Shown here: piece by piece, positions 24,151-37,000 of the stretch
Layout: each line of letters starts with the position of its first letter
Position numbering within the stretch: position 1 is the first letter of the stretch
Assembly (NCBI GenBank): GCA_916700875.1
Contig: CAKAKS010000067.1
Coordinates: forward strand, 31,668,531-31,732,530
Reading direction: 5' to 3'
Source of the DNA: Sebastes aleutianus
Taxonomy: Eukaryota; Chordata; Actinopteri; Perciformes; Sebastidae
DNA length: 64,000 bases
Translations under genes and position numbers: made by a program
The notes under the pieces: generated by a model
The model's database searches: none
Seen by the model: the letters and a program-made list of their open reading frames with translations, nothing else
Told to the model about the DNA's origin: nothing

Positions 24151-24234
24151 GACTCATTATTGCAGCGCTATTAGTGACTTACTAATATTTATAACTACTG
24201 ACTTGTTGGCTTATTAAAAAGTGAGACGTAACCT

Positions 24235-24390
24235 TTTATAAATGTATTATTAACGTTTCCAAAGGTTTTTTTTCACAGCTTGGCAACACAAACATACCTT
24301 ATAACTGATGTGTAAAGCATTAGTGAATGATGTATTTACCATTAATAAAGTAGTTGTTAATTTATAAACCCTTAATAAAGGAGGTTCTTC
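24235..24390. mobile_element. Foldback-related fragment
   Basis: Phrases such as AATGATGTATTTACCATTAATAAAGTAG and TTTATAAACCCTTAATAAAGG resemble the arms of the element at 19839. A further GGGTAACACTTTGGTTTAAG-type end starts at about 24962. Family membership is tentative. Confidence 0.4.
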
Positions 24391-24599
24391 TCAGGCCGAT
24401 CTAATGTGGTTTCATTAACCGTAGTTGATTTGATGTAGTAGCGTCTGACCTGTCTAAGAAGAGAACAACCTGAATTCCTATGATAGAGGTCTTTTTAAAT
24501 ATGTATTAGATGGACGGGCGCCACGCTATCTGACGGAAGGTAAAATACTAAAACTAAATTCAGAGACCGTCCATCTCATCCACCCCTCCTAAACCAAGA

Positions 24600-24925
24600 C
24601 CAAGGCAGATCGCCCGGCCCTCCCTGCTCTCAGCACGATCCCGGTCTCCCTCCGAGCCCTGGGGACCTGCTATTGATCGGGGCCTCGTAGGTAGTGATTG
24701 GACATGAGTGGATAATTTCCTTTGCTGCATTAGAGTCCATTACTGGCCCGCTCCCCGGAAAGCGATAGACATCCTCAAAAGAAAAAAAAAGGAGAGAAGA
24801 TTCTTCTTGGAAAAGCAAATGATTCATCGGCCGAGGCTCCTCGAACTTTATTATCGGGTCCATTATTTAGAGGTCGGAAATTAGATACGAGGTCATGGCA
24901 ATAATTTAGACTTTTTTTATGTCCT
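24600..24925. other. Non-repetitive non-coding block, possible conserved element
   Basis: Unlike its surroundings this block is not tandem, not AT-simple and not similar to other parts of the window. It has ATTA-core motifs, for example CAATAATTTAG, and no coding signature. A conserved enhancer is one possibility; sequence alone cannot show it. Confidence 0.25.
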
Positions 24926-25185
24926 TTACTGAGGACTAGAACCGTGAGCAGCTCTAAGGGAGGGTAACACTTTGGTTTAAGTCCCCTCTGTTTAGTATTG
25001 AAGTAGAATAATAAATGGTTTATAACACACTATAATGTAGTTATAAGTGTTTATTAATTTATTAGTCACCAAATATAACTCACATATATATATATATATA
25101 TATAACAGTATAACAGTCATTAGTGGAGGCTGCTACTTCAGCACCACGGACAGCGCCATGGACTTATCAATACACAGCACAGTTA

Positions 25186-26382
25186 GACTACTGATATCTC
25201 AGAGTCGTGGTCGGGGCCATAGATTCTAACTTACTGATATTTCAGAGCCATGGTCGGGCCCATAGATTCTAACTTATTGATATTTCAGAGCCATGGTCGG
25301 GCCATAGATTCTAACTTACTGATATTTCAGAGCCATGGTCGGGCCATAGATTCTAACTTACTGATATTTCAGAGCCATGGTCGGGGCCGTAGATTGTAAC
25401 TTACTGATATTTCAGAGCCGTGGTCGGGGTCATAGATTCTAACTTACTGATATTTCAGAGCGGTGGTCGGGGCCATAGATTCTAACTTACTGATATTTCA
25501 GAGCGGTGGTCGGGGCCATAGATTTTAACTTACTGATACTTCAGAGCCGTGGTCGGGGCCATAGATTCTAACTTACTGATATTTCAGAGCGATGGTCGGG
25601 GCCATAGATTTTAACTTACTGATACTTCAGAGCCGTGGTCGGGGCCATAGATTCTAATTTACTGATATTTCAGAGCCGTGGTCGGGGCCATAGATTCTAA
25701 CGTACTGATATTTCAGAGCCGTGGTCGGGGCCATAGATTGTAACTTACTGATATTTCAGAGCCGTGGTCGGGGCCATAGATTGTAACTTACTGATATTTC
25801 AGAGCCATGGTTGGGGACATAGATTCTAACTTACTGATTTTTCAAAGCCGTGGTCGGGGCCATAGATTCAAACTCACTGATATTTCAGAGCCGTGGTCGG
25901 GGCCATAGATTCTAACTTACTCTTATATCAGAGCCATGGTCGGGGCCATAGATTCTAACTTACTGATATTTCAGAGCCGTGGTCGGGGCCGTAGATTCTA
26001 ACTTACTGATATTTCAGAGCCGTGGTCGGGGCCATAGATTGTAACTTACTGATATTTCAGAGCCGTGGTCAGGGCCATAGATTCTAACTTACTCTTATTT
26101 CAGAGCCGTGGTCGGGGCCATAAATTCTAACTTACTCATATTTCAGAGCCATGGTCGGGGCCATAGATTCTAACTTACTCATATTTCAGAGCCGTGGTCG
26201 GGGCCATAGATTGTAATTTACTGATATTTCAGAGCCGTGGTCGGGGCCATAGATTCTAACTTACTGATATTTCAGAGTCGTGGTCGGGGCCATAGATTCT
26301 AACTTACTGATATTTCAGAGCCGTGGTCGGGGCCACAGATTGTAACTTACTGATATCTCAGAGTCATGGTCGGGGCCATCGA
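25186..26382. repeat. 43-bp minisatellite
   Basis: About 28 copies of TAACTTACTGATATTTCAGAG plus CCGTGGTCGGGGCCATAGATTC. Units differ by single substitutions, and the dinucleotide before GTGGTCGG varies (CC, CG, TC). A short TA microsatellite (25083-25104) precedes it. Confidence 0.95.
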
Positions 26383-26389
26383 TTGTGTT

Positions 26390-27095
26390 GTTTACCCTCT
26401 TTTATGCTGTATCTTTTTGTAAAATGGCAAAACAAACCATGGGGATATTATAGTGATGGAGGGATTAAAAAAGGAGCGATAGCACATAGGAAGTTGCTGC
26501 AATGCTATCATGCATTTTGGCACGACCAATGTTGCAGTTAATTAATTTTGTAATTTGCCAATTAAGTTCTGGTATTGACTCTCAGAACCTCTTATTATTG
26601 GACCCCTAAATTGTCCACCAAGAACCACAGGCTTCAGAGAGTTAATAGCTCTATCATGTTGAGGTGCCTCTTTAGAATGCAGAGACGCTTTAAGCCACCA
26701 CCCTTGATAATGATGGCATTTGTAACCCAGCAGGTGACCCTTTAACACAGGGAGGTGCTGCGGGTCTCCACATCTCACCGCAGCCTAAAGTGGACGGACC
26801 GGGCTGTGAATATGATGCAGCTCATCTCTCTCTCTTATACAGCCGGCGGTGCAGAAGAAGAAGTGCACAGGTCTGGAAAGTTATCTCCTCCATCATATTA
26901 ATGGGATAATAATGTGATTGATTGGTGATCTCTCCGGGGAAATGGTCTTTTCTGCTTCCTGAGAGCAGCAAGACTCGTCAGAGAAGTTGCTGCTGAGGAT
27001 TCTTGCTCAAGAGCTCCTCAGCAAGGAGGTTACTATCGGCCACAGCAGGGGGGGGTTTCAACCCGGGTTGTCCTGTCTTCAGCTGCTGTGTGGCG
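26390..27095. other. Upstream flank of marchf11, no gene recognised
   Basis: Unique-looking sequence between the 43-base array and the polypurine array. It may contain distal promoter elements of marchf11, but I can point to no specific site. Confidence 0.35.
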
Positions 27096-27117
27096 GTCAG
27101 CATCCTCGGTGGGAACT

Positions 27118-27530
27118 AAAGAGGAGGAGGAGGAGGAGGAGGAGAGAGAGGAGAAAGAGGAGAGGAGGAGGAGGAGGAGGAGGAGGAGAGAGGAGGAGGA
27201 GGAGGAGGGAAGAGGAGGAGGAAGAGGAAGAGGAGGAGGAGAGAGGAGGAGGAGGAAGAAGAGGAGGAGAAAGAGGAAGAGGAGGAGAGAGAGGAGGAGG
27301 AAGAGGAGGAAGAGGAAGAGGAGGAGGAGGAGGAAGAGGAGAGAAGAGGAGGAGGAAGAAGAGAGAGGAGGAGGAGCAGGAGGAGGAAAGAGGAGGAGGA
27401 AGAAGAGAGAGGAGGAGGAGCAGGAGGAGGAGAGAGGAGGAGGAGGAGGAAGAGGAGAGAGGAGTAGGAGAAGCAGGAGAAGCAGGAGGAGGAGACAGGA
27501 GGAGGAGGAGGAGAGGAGGAGGAGGAGGAG

Positions 27531-27564
<34 letters not shown>

Positions 27565-27716
27565 AGGAGCAGGAGGAGAGAGAGAGGAGGAAGAGGAGGA
27601 GGAGGAGGAATAGGAGGAAGAGGAGGAGAGAGAGGAAGAGGAGGAGGAGCAGGAGGAAGAGGAGGAAGAAGAGGAGGAGCAGGAGGAAGAGGAGGAAGAG
27701 GAAGAGGGGGAATCCG
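27118..27716. repeat. GGA/GAG polypurine array 2, upstream of marchf11
   Basis: About 600 bases of nearly uninterrupted purines (GAGGAGGAGGAGGA, GGAAGAGG, few C in GAGCAGGAGG). Open in several frames on both strands only because of its composition (Glu/Arg/Gly or Ser/Leu/Pro peptides). It ends about 310 bases before the marchf11 ATG, so it lies in the promoter or 5' UTR. Possible H-DNA or quadruplex former. Confidence 0.95.
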
Positions 27717-27719
27717 GCT

Positions 27720-28029
27720 GAGTCCCGGTTGCGATGCCTGGAGGAGGCTGCTGCTCTGAGATGCTCCCCGGGTCTCCGGAGCGCATGAGGCGGTTCCAGC
27801 CGAGCGACGGGGCCGCTGATCCGCACCTCTGCCCGGCTACAGCACCATAGGTTCGGCTTTAGGAGCTCGGTTCGGTTTCCACGGAGCAGGAGGCACATCT
27901 AGGAGCCTTTAAGGCTGCATCACACATCACATCCTCTCTGCGTCGCAGTGCTGCTGGATAGAACTGTGTGTAAAAGCTGTCGGGTGGTGGCATCTATGCA
28001 ATTTATATCTCGACTTTTTCATTTTTATT
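27720..28029 (+). promoter_or_regulatory. Probable marchf11 5' UTR / promoter-proximal region
   Basis: GC-rich, CpG-containing sequence (CGGTTCCAGCCGAGCGACGGGGCCG) runs from the polypurine array to the start codon. No clear TATA box or initiator can be assigned. The start context is TTATTATGAGC with A at -3. Confidence 0.4.
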
Positions 28030-31000
28030 ATGAGCACAGAGGAGGGAGAGGCGGGTCCAGCTTGTGGGGGTGCAGACACCACCACCTCCATCACTTCCAT
28101 CACCTCCATCACCCAGCACCACACCTGGGATGAAGGCGAAGCGCACGGATCCCAAGGACGCCGGCAGCCAGAGGATGAGGACGAGGCAGGGCAGGGAGAG
28201 GAAGAGGAGGAGGAGGAGGAAGAAGAGGACCGGAGCTGCAGGGATGCATGCGAGGGGAACAATGTGGGTGATTTGTCCGGTGAGGATGGAGCTGATGGAG
28301 CTGATGGAGCAGTCGGAGGCAGATCATCCTGCAAGGAGCAGACGATGCATTCAAACTGCAGCAGCGACACCTGCATCCCCACTCCCAGCTGCAGGATCTG
28401 CTTCCAGGGTGCAGAGCAGGTAAATGCACTGACACCTACACAAGAGAATAGAATAGAAAGCTTTATTGTCATTATTGTATTAAATACAACGAGATTCACA
28501 GTTGCCACTTCAAGTCAGTGCTTTAAAACAAATACTTAACTAAGACTAAAGGAGGCAGATAAAACATATAACAGGTAAAATACACAGTTATAAAGCAAAT
28601 AAAACAGGTGAAGTAGATGTAATAAATAAATATAAACAGAAGTGTTACACTAGAAGTATAAAATATAAAAATAGATGTAATGTAAACAGAGGTAGTTGCA
28701 CTTGAGGTGTATATTGCATCAAGGATATATTGCACAGACAAATATATTTCACATTCAGTGTTTTAATATGCACAGATTTATTGTTTGTTCAGTGTCCGTA
28801 TGGCCCAGGGAAAGAAACTGTCTGTGAGTCTGGAGGTTTTGGGCTTTCATTGACCTGTAGCTGTAGCCAGAGGTCAGCAGGTCAAACAGGTGATGAGCTG
28901 GGTCGGAGGAGTCCCTGAGAATAGTTGTGGACCTACTGAGGCACAATATGTGTTTCCATGCTTGGGAAACTGGCCTGATTGGACAGGTATCAGTTGTTCT
29001 GTAGTGAAGAGAGCCAATCAGAACCAGAACCCAACACCATGTATGTTATTTTTAATGACAAATGTTGATGACAACATATAAACCAAACACAAATCAAAAC
29101 CCATAACCCAACCTAAAAAATTCAGACCCATTTACACCTGGGGAGGAGTGGTACAAATAACTAAGAAAATGATCTAAAACACATGTCATTCATATCATTG
29201 CATACAGTATCATCCACATGTGATTGTTAAATGCAAGCCGTCCATAATGGCACTTATTCAAAAACAGAGAAACAATGAATATATGAATACAAATGCTGTC
29301 AAACTGAGTCCAAATGATGCAGAAAGGGACCTCAAGATTCTTCCCATTTTTAAATTATTAGTTCGCAATTTCTCCATGTGGATAACTGAAACCAGTTCAT
29401 GTAACCAGTTTCTGAAGTTGGTGTCTTCCAGTTTTTGAGAATACGCTAATACCATGTCCATCAATAGAGCTGTTTGAATGTGTGAAGGGAGAGTTGAAGA
29501 GTAAGAGAAAGAAAACCAAACTTAAGAGTATAAAGCCATCTATGACAGTACAGAAAAGTTTCATTTGAACAACGCCGGAGCTTTAACTGCTGCAGGGACT
29601 TCAGCACCATGGACAGCGCATAGCTCAGCAGTTCCAAAAGTGAGCTCGGGGGTCTTTTAGAGGCCCACAGAAAACCCCCCAGCGTAATGAAGAATATCAT
29701 CATTTTACAATCTTAACAGCTGAGTTATTAGTGCTGAAAAGTAACTACATTTCAATTACAATTCCTTGTATGTGTTCACACTTAGTTAGCATTTAAAACT
29801 GAGTCGGATTTCAGAGAGAAATGTTATTTTTACTCGGTTAACATTTATCTGACAGCTGATTACTTTGCAGATTTTAAATACTTTAAAATGCACATTAACG
29901 TTAGTCCTCCCTCGACGTGCTACAACATAGAAAAGCAGTCAGTAATAATCTCAGGAAAGGCTAAAAGCAGCTGAAACCATTTCCAAACATAATGCATCAT
30001 CAATGATTTAAAAACTGAAACCACAGCGAGCCACAGGGAGTGTGATCAGCAGGGCTGGGGCGATACGCCGTTCACGAATACAGAATTTATTTTTGATTTT
30101 CAGCATGTATGTAGTCGTAGTGAGATGCAGCACTGTGTGTCAAGTTGTTCTAGTCATTAATAAGAAATAGACATGCATTTTTTTACCTCTTCCCTCCAAA
30201 ATACCACATTAAGACACTAAGACCTTGAGGAACACCATAGAAAAAGCCATGCTGTGATTTCGTGGTTACCCATAAAACCCATTTTCATTCACATACCTTG
30301 AGGTCAGAGGTCAAGGGACCCCCTCGCCAAAATTTAGCCTAAATTTCTGCGGGACTCAGAACTGAAATCACGGCTGTAGATTTTATTTGTACAGCTGCAC
30401 AGATCTTTTATTAAAACATTGAGTCTTAAATACAATAGCAAACTATGAATTTTGAGCAACGTTTTTCTACTTCTTAGTTAGTTACAAGCGAATATCATGT
30501 GATTGTCGCCATAGAAACACAGCTATTGGTTCAGGGGTAGCTTGGTCAGTGTTAGTTTTTGTCTAATTCTCCCAAATACCAGACTCAGAGAAACAACTAA
30601 GACTGCCTTATCTCTGTAGATCAGACTTGCAGATTTCAAAGTTACACAAACATACATAGTAAAGACTAACCTGCTCTAAAGTAATACAGACATGCTGTAT
30701 TGTAATCCAGGAATAATCATTTTAAAATGATACTAATTTTAGAGTGCAGAAAAGTTGCTTGTGAGGGCTCATGACATCTCTGAATGGCCGTTCAGATCAG
30801 AGCAGCAGCATGAATGAGTTCTCTAAGAGACACGTGGGTGTTTAATCGTCTGTAATGCATCCAAATAACATTCCTTTGTTAATTCTATTCATCATCACCG
30901 ATCAACTAAAGGCAGTATTGTAGTGCAGTTTTGTTTGCAGAGCTACTACTGTACTGTTGGTGTTGTAAACAAAATGTTATTCTCCAATTTGATTCCGACC

Positions 31001-34000
31001 TAAATCCAGATGCCATTAACTTTCCTGTTGTCCTCGGGTCAAATCTGACCCGTTTTCAAACTTCACTATATCATAAATATGGATTTCTGTCATCTAATTG
31101 CCCTAAAATAACATGGATGGTTCCCTACTATGGTCTTTGCTAAAACAAAAACCCACTACTATCGTTGAATTATGGGTGTTTTATTCAATAGCATGTGCCT
31201 CTGATAATAACTATAGTCAAAATAATTCAAAATTTAATTTTTTTTTTACTCAAAAATTACGTAGAATTTCACAGAAATCAGGTTTATTAACCATAAATTC
31301 AAAAAAAGTGTGAAACTTTTGGTAATGCCTTGGAATGAAGTTGGTCAAAAAGGTGTATCACAGAATTGGGTGATAATTTATACTGTATGCTTTATAAACA
31401 GTCAAACCAGATTGACCCGGGAAGACGATAGGAGGGTTATACATGAGAGGAGGAAGAGGAAGCTAGAAATGGACATAGCAGGTCCCTCCGGAGGGTCTTT
31501 ATGTTTCATAAATTAGATTTTATGGTATGGCTAACACTTATATAGACTGATTTCCAGAAATGTGGCAAGGCAGGTTTATTTGTAGAGCACCTTCCAAACG
31601 CAAAGGCACTTCAAAGTGCTTTGAATAATGTGAAGAAATGCATTAAAACAGGAAGATAAAAGCAATTAAAAGAGGATAAAAAGATGATGAGAACATTATT
31701 CTTATGAGGCTGAAAACAGCATTTAAATCCTCATGGAACGCCAAAACTCTCCACTGAAAACCACAATAATGCTGTAAAACTAGGGCTGTCAAAGGTAACG
31801 CGATTATAACACGTTAATGCAAATCCGTTTCAGCGCCACTAATGTCTTTAATGCATCAACGCAATCCGATCTTTTGGACGGTTGCGGGTTCAGTTTTAAA
31901 GCTAAAGTGAAACCTAATGAATCCATCGGTACCAACCATGTCATACTAGCTTGTCCAAACTTACGCTACATTTTGGCGTGGAAAAACCGTCATGGCCATT
32001 TTCAAAGGGTTCCCTTGACCTCTGACCTCCAGATCAGTGAATGTATATGGGTTCTATGGGTACCCACGAGTCTCCCCTTTACAGACATGCCCACTTTATG
32101 ATCATCACATGCAGTTTGGGGCAAGTCATAGTCAAGTCAGCACACTGACACACTGACAGCTGTTGTTGCCTGTTGGGCTGCAGTTTGCCATGTTACGATT
32201 TGAGCATATTGTTTTATGCTAAATACAGTACCTGTGAGGGTTTCTGGACAATATCTGTCATTGTTTTGTGTTGTTAATTGATTTCCAATAATAAATATAT
32301 ACATATACATTTGAATAAAGCAGCATATTTGCCCACTCCCATGTTGATAAGAGTATTAAATACTTGACAAATCTCCCTTTAAGGTACATTTTGAACAGAT
32401 AAAAATGTAATATTTTAATCGATTGACAGCCTAGATAAAGGCTAGATAAAATACATTATATTATCATATATATTTTTTATTTATAGAGTCACTTAAGTTC
32501 AGGTCTTCCCATAAACTCTGGTAGTATCGGTCAGTTGTACGATCAATACACAATGAAACATCTTAGAGGTGGATGACAGTGACTAATTGTAAAATCTGTG
32601 TATAATAAATATCATCCCCGAGTGATGCATCAGTCTGCGTGTCTTCCTGGAGGTGGATGGACAGATGCGGACCTGTAGAGACAAATAGACACTCTGTCCA
32701 CCCGTCTCTGAAATCTGACACTCTGCAGGCCTATTTGGCTCGTGACAGCGAGCGAGCCTCGGTGAGGGACGATTCATCCTTCCCAGAGCTTTAAGGGAAA
32801 GAGAGGAGTCAGGGCAGTAAATGCCTAAGTGAATATCCTGTCTTCTGAACGTGGGCTATAGACTATTAGCAGAGCTAATCTAATAGCTCTGCCTCCGGGT
32901 CCAGACTGATATTTGATTTTGATACAAGACCTGCAGGCTGAGCGAGCTCCCCAGTTATCAAGGAGATTGCAAAAAACGGAAATCTGACACTTTAAAATAT
33001 TCATGTCTGAGCAGATAAGAGTGAGAATGAGATGTTCTTTAACACCAGAAGAAAAGGCCAATTAAACCTCAGTGGATCGCTGTTTTAAATGCTGATCAAA
33101 GTTGAACTTCATTCTTAACTTCGGAAACAAGCAGCTGATAAAACTCCAATTTGTGCTTGATAGTTTGTTCAAACAGCAGTTGACAACTGCTGCCTGCCAA
33201 CACTAAAGGTTCACTTACTAGACTTTTCCCGAGATTTCAACCGCATCCCATGATCCTCAATAAGTGGACCTTGATTTAAGATTTTTTGGCAAGTTCTTTG
33301 ACAAAACTGTCATAACTGAAGGTTTACTTACTATCTATTTCAGCAGCTACTAACTAACTGCATTTAAAGCTCCAGAACAAGTGAGTAAGTGGACCTTGAG
33401 TTGAGACTGTTTTGGAAATTTTGACAGGTCTTTAAAGGATCAGTGTTTAGCATTTAGTGGAATCTATTGGCAAAAATGGAATATAATATTAATAAGTATG
33501 TTTTCTTTAGTGTATAATCATCTGAAAATAAGAGTCGCTGTGTTCAGGGGTCAGCAACCTTTACTATCAAAAGAGCCGTTTCAGGCAAAAGCCACAAGAC
33601 ATTTAAGCATTGTGATGAAGGTAACACAGTTTATAGTTTACAGCGTAAACGGGCCTGACGGTGGAGGGCAGTCATTGCAGGCTCCCTGGTAGCCTTGCAG
33701 AATACACTGTTTAGCATTGGCAGAGCATTTTGGCAAATTTTTCTTGGGCGCTACCCACATAATCAGCTGTGCTGCTCATCCCTTAAAAGCATGATCCTTA
33801 CAAGTTGGACATCATTGCGAAGGTAAATAAACAGGCTTTCCAACGATGTAAAATACAATGACCATTAGCATTGTAACAACAGAGAAATAATTGACCAAAC
33901 ACAAGTGTCCGAGTTTATTATAGTTCTATTAACACCCTTTAGTTGGAGCCTTGTTGACTTTCTTGTAGACTCCAGAATCCTTTGGCCTTTATAATACTAA

Positions 34001-37000
34001 AATAAGTGGAATGATTCCATCAAATGTGCCCTCAGAGATTTCAGAAACATATTAAAATCCTCCTTGATGTTGGTTTTTATTAATCGCAGCTTCGGTGGAT
34101 AGCCGACCTGCTTCAAGTTGATTCAAGCGAAAGCCTCCAAGGTCCTTTTAAACCCACAAGGTTAATATGACACGATGAAAAACGAGCTGCCTGACCACTG
34201 ACCTTAATATACTATTAATATGCCACTCACAGCCCTGCCGGCAGGTCAGAGCTACAGTTAATGGCTGCTTCAGGAATGCCTGGAGGAAGAAAAAAAAAGA
34301 AATGGCACAAACAGATACGACCGCGATGATTAATGTCACGCCGCATCCCGCCGTTAATATCCGCGAGTGTTGTAGCTTTTGAGAAATGATCATTGATGTG
34401 AGCGATGCTGGTAAAGCCCTCTGGTGAACAAGTCGTGTATTTTCTTTGATGTATGACCCGCTGGGAGAAAAAAGGCCAAACTGAGGCCTGAAAACTTGAC
34501 ACTTGGACCTTGAAAATGGATGTAAGATTAATATAAGGGAGACGGTTCCGATATTGACCCAAGAGCAGATAGTTTCCCTCTATTTCTTCAAGACTCTGTC
34601 ACTGGCACTACAGAGAGTGGTCAAGATAGTAGAAACACCAACACAAGATATGAATATTAAGTAACATTAGCAGTCTTTGTTTTGCTGGCTCCATGTTACA
34701 TCGTTAAGTGTGTGCAAAAGGAAAGCTTCTTTACAGCCGCTCAGATGATGAAACAGGCAGAAGTCTGCTTCCTCTGTGCTGATTGTTCAGCCGATTAGAC
34801 TGTGATCAAGCTATTAAATAGGCGTTATCAGTCACTGTAGGCCCCATAGTTGTGGGTCAAATAGGGGCCATGCAGCACCCATTAGTAGATTTTATCATCT
34901 ATTCACATAGACCACCGAAAGAAGGTATAAAAGAACACGACAGCGACCTCTAGCGACCGTAGTAATAATGACAGGAGCAGAAGTGAAAGTCAGGCGCTGT
35001 AGTATAGACAGTGTGATACTCTGTAAGGGTGGAGATCGCATCCCATGAATCCAATAATGTGTAGATGTCTTTGTGTTCGTAGTTATTTTAAGCCAAAACA
35101 GTGTTTTCCCCGAACTTAACTATGTGGTTTTGTTTTTGCCTAAACCTAAAGAAGTTGTAGTTTTATTGCCTACACCTAAAGAAGTTGTAGTTTTATTGCC
35201 TAAACCTAAAGAAGTTGTAGTTTTATTACCTAAACCTAAAGAAGTTGTAGTTTTGTTGCCTAAACTTAAAGAAGTTGTAGTTTTATTAACTAAACCTAAA
35301 GAAGTTGTAGTTTTGTTGCCGAAACCTGTTTTTTTTTACCTAAACCTAAAGAAGTTTTAGTTTTATTACCTAAACTTAAATAAGTTGTAGTTTTGTTGCC
35401 TAAACTTAAAGAAGTTGCAGTTTTATTAACTAAACCTAAAGAAGTTGTAGTTTTATTACCTAAACCTAAATAAGTTGTAGTTTGGTTGCCTAAACCTAAA
35501 GAAGTTGTAGTTTTGTTGCCTAAACCTAAAGAAGTTGTAGGTTTATTACCTAAACCTAAAGAAGTTGTAGTATTATTGCCTAAACTTAAAGAAGTTGCAG
35601 TTTTATTAACTAAACCTAAAGAAGTTGTAGTTTTATTGCCTAAACTTAAAGAAGTTGCAGTTTTATTAATTAAACCTAAAGAAGTTGCAGTTTTATTAAC
35701 TAAACCTAAAGAAGTTGTAGTTTTGTTGCCTAAACCTAAAGAAGTTGTAGTTTTATTAACTAAACCTAAAGAAGTTGTAGTTTTGTTGCCTAAACCTAAA
35801 GAAGTTGTAGTTTTATTAACTAAACCTTAACAAGTTGTAGTTTTTCTTGCTTAAACCTAAAGAAGTTGTATTTTTTTTGCCGACGCCTTTGTGAATGCTG
35901 GCTCACTGTCACTGGAATACTTGAATAGAACGATATTTATGTTTAGGTTTTATGTCAATATATATTCATGACAAGTATTTTAGGCGATTTAAAAACAAAC
36001 AAAAACCAGAGTCTACAACCATGTTATTAGCACCACTACAATAGTGCTTTGAGCTAAATGCTAACATGCAGGTATAATGTTCACGATCATAGTTTAGTTG
36101 GCATGACTATATGCTCATATGACAACATCAACTTTCTTACTGCCTTATTATCGTATATTCTGTATATTCTGTATATTCTGTATATTCTGTATATTCTGTA
36201 TATTCTGTATAGTGTATTCTGCCACTTGTTGGCCCCCATTTATTCTACAGTATGTCCATATATTGACCTTTGGCATCTCTCCGGTCTCCAGGGCGACCTG
36301 CTGAACCCGTGTCGGTGTGACGGCTCAGTGCGCTACACCCACCAGACCTGCCTGCTGAAGTGGATCAGTGAGCGAGGCTGCTGGACCTGCGAGCTCTGCT
36401 GCTATCGCTTCCACGTCATCGCCATCAACATGAAGACACCTTGGCAGGTAAATTACAGCAGAAGGGGCTGCTGGTTTAATGGGCTGGTTTCTCTGTTTAA
36501 AGGTGTCTCAGTTAGGGACTCTATTGAACGGTTTGGTGGAGATGGCTAAGAAAGGGCATGCTTGAAGATATAGTCACCTGTGGAAACACACACTTTCTTT
36601 TAGGAGGGAGAGAGAGCTGTGTTCGATTTAAGTCGCATGTTGTTGGAAAGCACACTTTGTATGAAGATGGGAGTTTAATTGATAAACTGAGAACTCGTGG
36701 ATATCAATGAAAAACCGAGTGCTCTTCTTCCTGGAAAACCCTCTTTTCACATTAAATGCCTGGCAAGCGATGTGACATCAAAACTGCAGCCCATTATATT
36801 CTTTCTGGCCTTTTAAACAGCTTTTTACAGCCATAAACATTTTGAGGTTACGGTTTTCTCCCTCCGAGCGTGCTCTCTAAATTATTCCGGAGGCATTAAC
36901 AAGAGGTTGTTTTTTTACAGTCTCTGATGTTATCGACCCACCAGTTAGATTTATGCTCTTCAGAAATATTCACAGCTTTCTGTGCTGGAGGAAAAAACAG

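Noticed and set aside
25186..26382. CRISPR-like array of regular repeats
   Set aside because: The whole 43-base unit is repeated with no unique spacers; it is a eukaryotic minisatellite.
27097..27898. Long open frames of Glu/Arg/Gly or Ser/Pro/Leu on both strands
   Set aside because: They arise from a polypurine/polypyrimidine array that lacks stop codons in most frames; no domain, codon bias or splice structure.
35073..35830. Possible repeat protein KEVVVLLPKP, and a plant-telomere-like CCTAAA motif
   Set aside because: Intronic tandem array on the marchf11 sense strand without splice or start context; CCTAAACCTAAA is part of a 30-base unit, not a telomeric repeat.
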